From Bettongia penicillata ogilbyi (Eukaryota > Chordata > Mammalia > Diprotodontia > Potoroidae), in the NCBI GenBank assembly GCA_023548195.1, contig JAJHZJ010000335.1, positions 5,996,514-6,060,513 on the forward strand: a stretch of 64,000 bases of DNA. Direction: 5' to 3'. This document shows positions 60,501-64,000 of this stretch, in pieces. The notes under the pieces were generated by a model. It searched no databases, was not told where the DNA came from, and saw only the letters and a program-made list of their open reading frames with translations. The translations under genes and the position numbers were made by a program. Position 1 is the first letter of the stretch. Each line of letters opens with the position of its first letter.

Positions 60501-62926
60501 AGGAAGAGGAGCCATTGCTGTGGTCACTTACTTGGCTAATATGAAGGACAAGCATCCTTTTTGTTTCCTGGTTTTTGCTGTTGCTGAGTGCCTTAGGCCT
60601 TTTTTCTGTGTTCCTGATACTGAGCTCCTTGGCTCAGTTTTCCAGAAAGGTTGAGCCAGTACACCACTCCCCCAACAATGCTTTTGGTGTGCCTGCCTTA
60701 TCCAGTCTTTCCCTACAGCAACCAGTTTAAGATGCCCGGAGCCCTCCTGTGAATTCTATTCACGTGTAGATGTTTGAGATAAATTATCTCATGTTCTCCA
60801 CACCCAACCAAATTTTCTCTTCAGATTTACCATCTCCAGTTCTGCCTCTGCCACGATACCGGTCCCGTTTCTGTTCTGGTCTCCCTCCATTGGCCAATGG
60901 CATGGCATGGCATGTGCAGACAAGTGTCTGCTGCTTTCTTCAGATAGGACAAGAACGGGTAGAGCCCTTAGAAGATTCATTTCTGACAAACCATATGTGC
61001 CTTTTCTTGGAAAAGATGCTGAAAGGGACTCAGAAAGGAAGAGCAGAAGACAGGAATCTCCTAGCAGCTTGAAAGCTTTGGGTTCACAGATTTGGAAAGA
61101 TTTGGATTTGCCCAGAAACCAGAGTAGGGATTCTTAATCTTGGATGGCCAAACCCCACCCCCCCAAAAAAAAACTTTATTCCAACTGCTAGCTGAAATTT
61201 GGCGTTTTCTTTAATTACAAATTTAAAAAAAAAAAACTTTCTAAGGAGCTCATAGGTTTCACTAGACTGCTGAAGGGTCCATGTTAAGAAGACAAAGAAC
61301 CCCCCAGCGGGGGATGGTAGCTGTTGAGAGGTGAATGGACCATCAGGTGACACAGTTGACATGTGACAAGACAGAGGGCGTTATAGGATTGTTCAAAGGG
61401 CTCACTCCTGCTGGGATAGAACCATCTTTTCTCCTGGACTGGTTCCCTTTGGGAAGAGAGGAGAATGTAGGGATTGGAGCTAGGTTAGAAGAAAGGTTGG
61501 CTGACTACCGACTACTCTCTGAAGATTGCTGATGAAATAGCGGTTTGGCGTCTGACTTCCTGGGAATTGGCCACCCTGGAGATTTCCAGAAAGTAGCCCC
61601 AGATAGCCTATGTGTTAGGCATAACTTCTCTCCAGTTGGCACAGGAGAGTCAGTCTGGTAGGCTTTGGAGCCCAAAGCTCTGGATCTGAATCCTGTTTAA
61701 GTGACTCAACCACTTGATTTTGCTGTGGCACTGTCCTCACATGTAAAGTGGGAACAAATCCTTGTGCTGTCCCTTTCCAGAACCACAAGTAGCAATTTTC
61801 TCACCTGGGACTAGAGTTTCAAAAAGGTCCCTTGAGGGATTCAGTGGTTAGCCTCCTAATTATTCTGGCTAGCTAGGTACTAAGTGCTTATAGTCCCAAG
61901 GATGGTAGTCCTAATTGGGGGAAAGGGGAGTCTAAAGTCTTCCATTCTCCCCAGCCCTCACAAAAGTATGACCCCAGGCATCAGGCCCTTTTCCTGAGTG
62001 TGGTAGGTGAGGCCCAGCCACAAGATGGGGGTGACGAGGGCCTGGAATCCCCCACCAAGGTACAAAGGGAGTTATAGTCATCCTTCCTTCTCAGAGAAAA
62101 CCAGTGACATCATGAGGGTGATGTCTTGCCTTGGGCATTTTACATCTGTGGAGAAAGGAGCTAATTGTCCCCTAGTATCCTTATGTGACAACTCTTCTTT
62201 GGGAGGGCCTGATATTGAGGATGGAGGGGTAGCCCAGGATGCTCATAGCCAAGAAAGGGTGGGCACCTCCAATACGGGGGTACCCCGATGTAATTTGAAT
62301 CCCTCCAAGCCCCACTGATCCTCCAGGTCTGGTCACTCCTTCCTCCTTGACTCCTAAATCCAATCCCACCCTCCTTTCCACAAAGGCAGGTCCTAGACCG
62401 GGATAAAACAGTGAGAGACGGCTAAAGTCCCAGCTGAGCCTGATGCTTAGTGGTGGGCAAAAAGCTCTATGCTTGTCTCAGCTCCTGTGCCTGGAATCTA
62501 GTGTGGCCACAGGGAGAAGAAATGCCTGGCTGTAGTGGAATGGGGGTAGCTGCCAGGGCAAGTACATTGCATTCAGTAGGGGCTTATTAATATTGGTACG
62601 TGGATAGTCACTACTGAAGAGGTCCTACATCTTTCATGAATGAACATGTAGCTGTTTCCTGTTGACTTTTGACTCAGGCCCTTTAAATTCTGATGCCTGG
62701 GGAAGCTCTACTTGCCTCACTCTAATTACAGCCTGATAAACTTACAGGTTTATTGGAAGGTGCTTTGCCATCTGTTAGGTAAGTACCAAAAGAAGCCTGA
62801 GCCACTGGAATGGGGCAAAGCCTTAGAACTGCTTCTCCCTTTGTGAGGTGGGTCCTATCCATGTGCATTCCATAACTCCCCTGGGAGGAGCTGGCAAATC
62901 TCAGTTCTGGAGAAACTGTTCTCACC

Positions 62927-63003
62927 ATGTTAGGGTCCCTGTGCCCTAGGATTGGACTGGGGCTTTTCCTCCTCACCCTCATCCTGGTGGGTGAGCCTCA
63001 AAG
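62927..63003 (+). CDS. FREY1: FREY1 exon 1: signal anchor
   Basis: 77 nt, starts MLGSLCPRIGLGLFLL and leaves two bases of an Arg codon. Donor gtaatc. Hydrophobic core of about 14 residues. Confidence 0.86.
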
Positions 63004-63755
63004 GTAATCCTGGGGCAGGATGGGCTGTACTGTGGGCCTGCAGCAGGCTTCAACTCCAGATTTGAGTGTTCTTAGATAAGACCCAAGTAAGCTCCTGGAA
63101 TCTGGTCTGAGTCAACCTCTCCTTCTGATGGACCCTTTGGCCCAGTTTCTTGATACCAGCCAGTTGAGGTTGACTTCTTGTTCTCAACTTAAAGGGCAAG
63201 ACCTAAGCTTTGTAATTTGGGTGGGAGTCTGTTTCCCTGGGGGGTTTGCCTTTCCTCCATCCTGAGGCATTCCCGCATTCCCCATTCATCTTACAGGTAC
63301 CAGCCCTCCTCCATTCCTGAAGAGTTAGACACGATGGAGCTCCCTAATGGCCTGGTGGATGGTAGGATCTCACACCTCTTCTGTCAGGTCTTGGAATGGG
63401 TGCTCTAGAGCGAGGTAGATGTGCCCTGGAGGGAGGAGGATACCTGATGCCAGCCTCCTCCTCATTAAGAGGCATCAGGGCATAGTGAAGGAGCATAAGA
63501 GTCTGGGGTTTGAATTCTGGCTTGACTCTTTATGACCTGGAGGGCCTTGGGCCAGATCACTTCCCTCTCGGGGCCTCATCTAGGGGGCTTCTAAACCCAA
63601 CCAGCTCCCCCCAATCTCCTCCTTTCTCTCCAGATTATGGGATCCTTCCCAAGCACCCAGGACATCAAATTGTCCGCTCCCCACTCTCCAAAAACGAGAA
63701 GCGCAAGCGGGATGGGCCAGATCTATCTGAGTACTACTATGAAGCCCACCAGTGA
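62927..63755 (+). CDS. FREY1: FREY1 (C11orf94), complete: sperm-oocyte fusion factor, 87 aa
   Basis: A small single-pass ER membrane protein of the male germ line. In mouse, Frey1 is needed for the IZUMO1 complex to assemble and for sperm-egg fusion. Three exons (62927-63003, 63297-63361, 63634-63755) join in phase to 264 nt, or 87 aa, slightly shorter than the roughly 98 aa I recall for human. Residues 1-22 are a hydrophobic signal anchor (LCPRIGLGLFLLTLILV). The middle (residues 26-46) is variable. The C-terminal half carries the conserved DDYGILPKHP and KRKRDGPDLSEYYYEAH, close to the human DDYGILPKHP and KRDGPDLAEYYYDAH. The start has A at -3 (accATGT). Position next to PEX16 on the same strand matches human gene order. 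No AATAAA follows the stop; a weaker TATAAA is at 63767. Confidence 0.88.
63297..63361 (+). CDS. FREY1: FREY1 exon 2
   Basis: 65 nt, YQPSSIPEELDTMELPNGLV then D. Acceptor catcttacag, donor gtagga. The LxNGLVDD junction corresponds to human LSGLVDD. Confidence 0.86.
63475..63600 (+). repeat. MIR-like SINE in FREY1 intron 2
   Basis: 'gtctggggtttgaattctgg', 'gggccagatcacttccctct', 'cggggcctcatct'. Diverged. Confidence 0.55.
63634..63755 (+). CDS. FREY1: FREY1 exon 3 and stop
   Basis: 122 nt, DYGILPKHPGHQIVRSPLSK then KRKRDGPDLSEYYYEAHQ, TGA at 63753. Acceptor tctctccag. This is the diagnostic part of the gene. Confidence 0.92.
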
Positions 63756-63821
63756 TAAAAAAGCCCTATAAAACTATCGTCTAGACTGGCTTAGGCCTTG
63801 AGCTTCCTGGGTTGGGGGTTT

Positions 63822-63884
63822 CCACACACACAGACAGACACACACACAGACACACAGACACACGCAGACACACACACGCGCGCG

Positions 63885-63929
<45 letters not shown>
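63822..63929. repeat. (CA)n / CGCG alternating microsatellite
   Basis: 108 bp of alternating pyrimidine-purine with a central cgcgcgcgtgcgcgc block, between FREY1 and the convergent MAPK8IP1 3' end. Confidence 0.95.
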
Positions 63930-63930
<1 letters not shown>

Positions 63931-63944
63931 GCCGCTGAGACACC

Positions 63945-64000
63945 AAGCAGGCCCTACAGGAAATGGCACTTTAATAATGGTTGCCGGATGGGCCAAGATG
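63945..64000 (-). other. MAPK8IP1: Probable 3' end of MAPK8IP1 (3' UTR only)
   Basis: A minus-strand ATTAAA (plus-strand tttaat at 63970-63975) lies about 215 bp past the FREY1 stop. In mammals MAPK8IP1 is the next gene and converges on C11orf94, so this is the expected place for its 3' end. No coding sequence is in the window, so the call rests on gene order and one variant poly(A) signal. Confidence 0.35.

Larger units (their letters stand above)
54810..62926. other. PEX16-FREY1 intergenic interval, repeat-rich
   Basis: About 8 kb without a recognisable gene. It contains a CRE palindrome at 54921, a long old repeat copy (about 55780-58140) interrupted by a reverse SINE (56170-56330), a (TG)n tract, SINEs at 59640-59850 and 61650-61790, and another old repeat copy (60010-60500). 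The 148-codon ORF at 54727-55173 overlaps the PEX16 poly(A) signal and resembles nothing I know. 58150-59640 and 61800-62926 hold no feature I can name. Confidence 0.6.

Overview
This is a stretch of mammalian nuclear DNA, most probably from a marsupial. It carries four spliced protein-coding genes in the order found in therian mammals (human 11p11.2): PHF21A (3' part, + strand), LARGE2 (complete, - strand), PEX16 (complete, + strand) and C11orf94/FREY1 (complete, + strand). A probable MAPK8IP1 3' end (- strand) begins at the right edge. Genes were recognised by translating exons, checking splice sites and reading phase, and comparing with remembered family sequences; no database was searched. 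The marsupial call rests on the repeats: a retroposon at 35028-35238 with a typical metatherian 3' tail, CORE/MIR-type SINEs of the metatherian kind, CR1/L3 fragments, an L1 fragment, a small hAT MITE family, and many copies of one high-copy old repeat.

Layout. Positions 1-7227 are PHF21A intron with repeats. From 7228 to 25154 lie the last PHF21A exons: the linker, an AT-hook exon, an alternative 23-nt microexon, the PHD finger, the C-terminal coiled coil and the stop codon. A long 3' UTR with two candidate poly(A) signals runs to about 29855. PHF21A and LARGE2 converge tail to tail near 29.9-30.7 kb. LARGE2 (14 coding exons, 720 aa) occupies 37482 down to 31213 and has a CpG-rich 5' end. 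A gene-free interval with SINEs and a large pyrimidine satellite (41217-41937) separates it from the PEX16 CpG-island promoter (about 42.1-43.1 kb). PEX16 (11 coding exons, 336 aa) spans 43113-54689; its intron 9 is 5.7 kb and full of CR1/L3 and older repeats. About 8 kb of repeat-rich intergenic DNA follows. FREY1 (3 exons, 87 aa) is at 62927-63755 and converges on the probable MAPK8IP1 3' end across a CA/CG-alternating tract.

The genes do not form one pathway. PHF21A is the H3K4me0 reader of the LSD1-CoREST repressor complex. LARGE2 is the Golgi enzyme that builds matriglycan on dystroglycan. PEX16 is a membrane factor for peroxisome biogenesis. FREY1 is an ER membrane factor needed for the sperm IZUMO1 fertilisation complex. 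I found no bacterial, viral or CRISPR-like system. The most interesting structure is the PHF21A microexon/AT-hook exon pair, which is forced to be mutually exclusive by reading frame and by a 70-nt intervening intron. Next come competing in-frame splice donors in LARGE2, a palindromic hAT element in the LARGE2 3' UTR, and a tandem array of splice-donor-like units in PEX16 intron 3.
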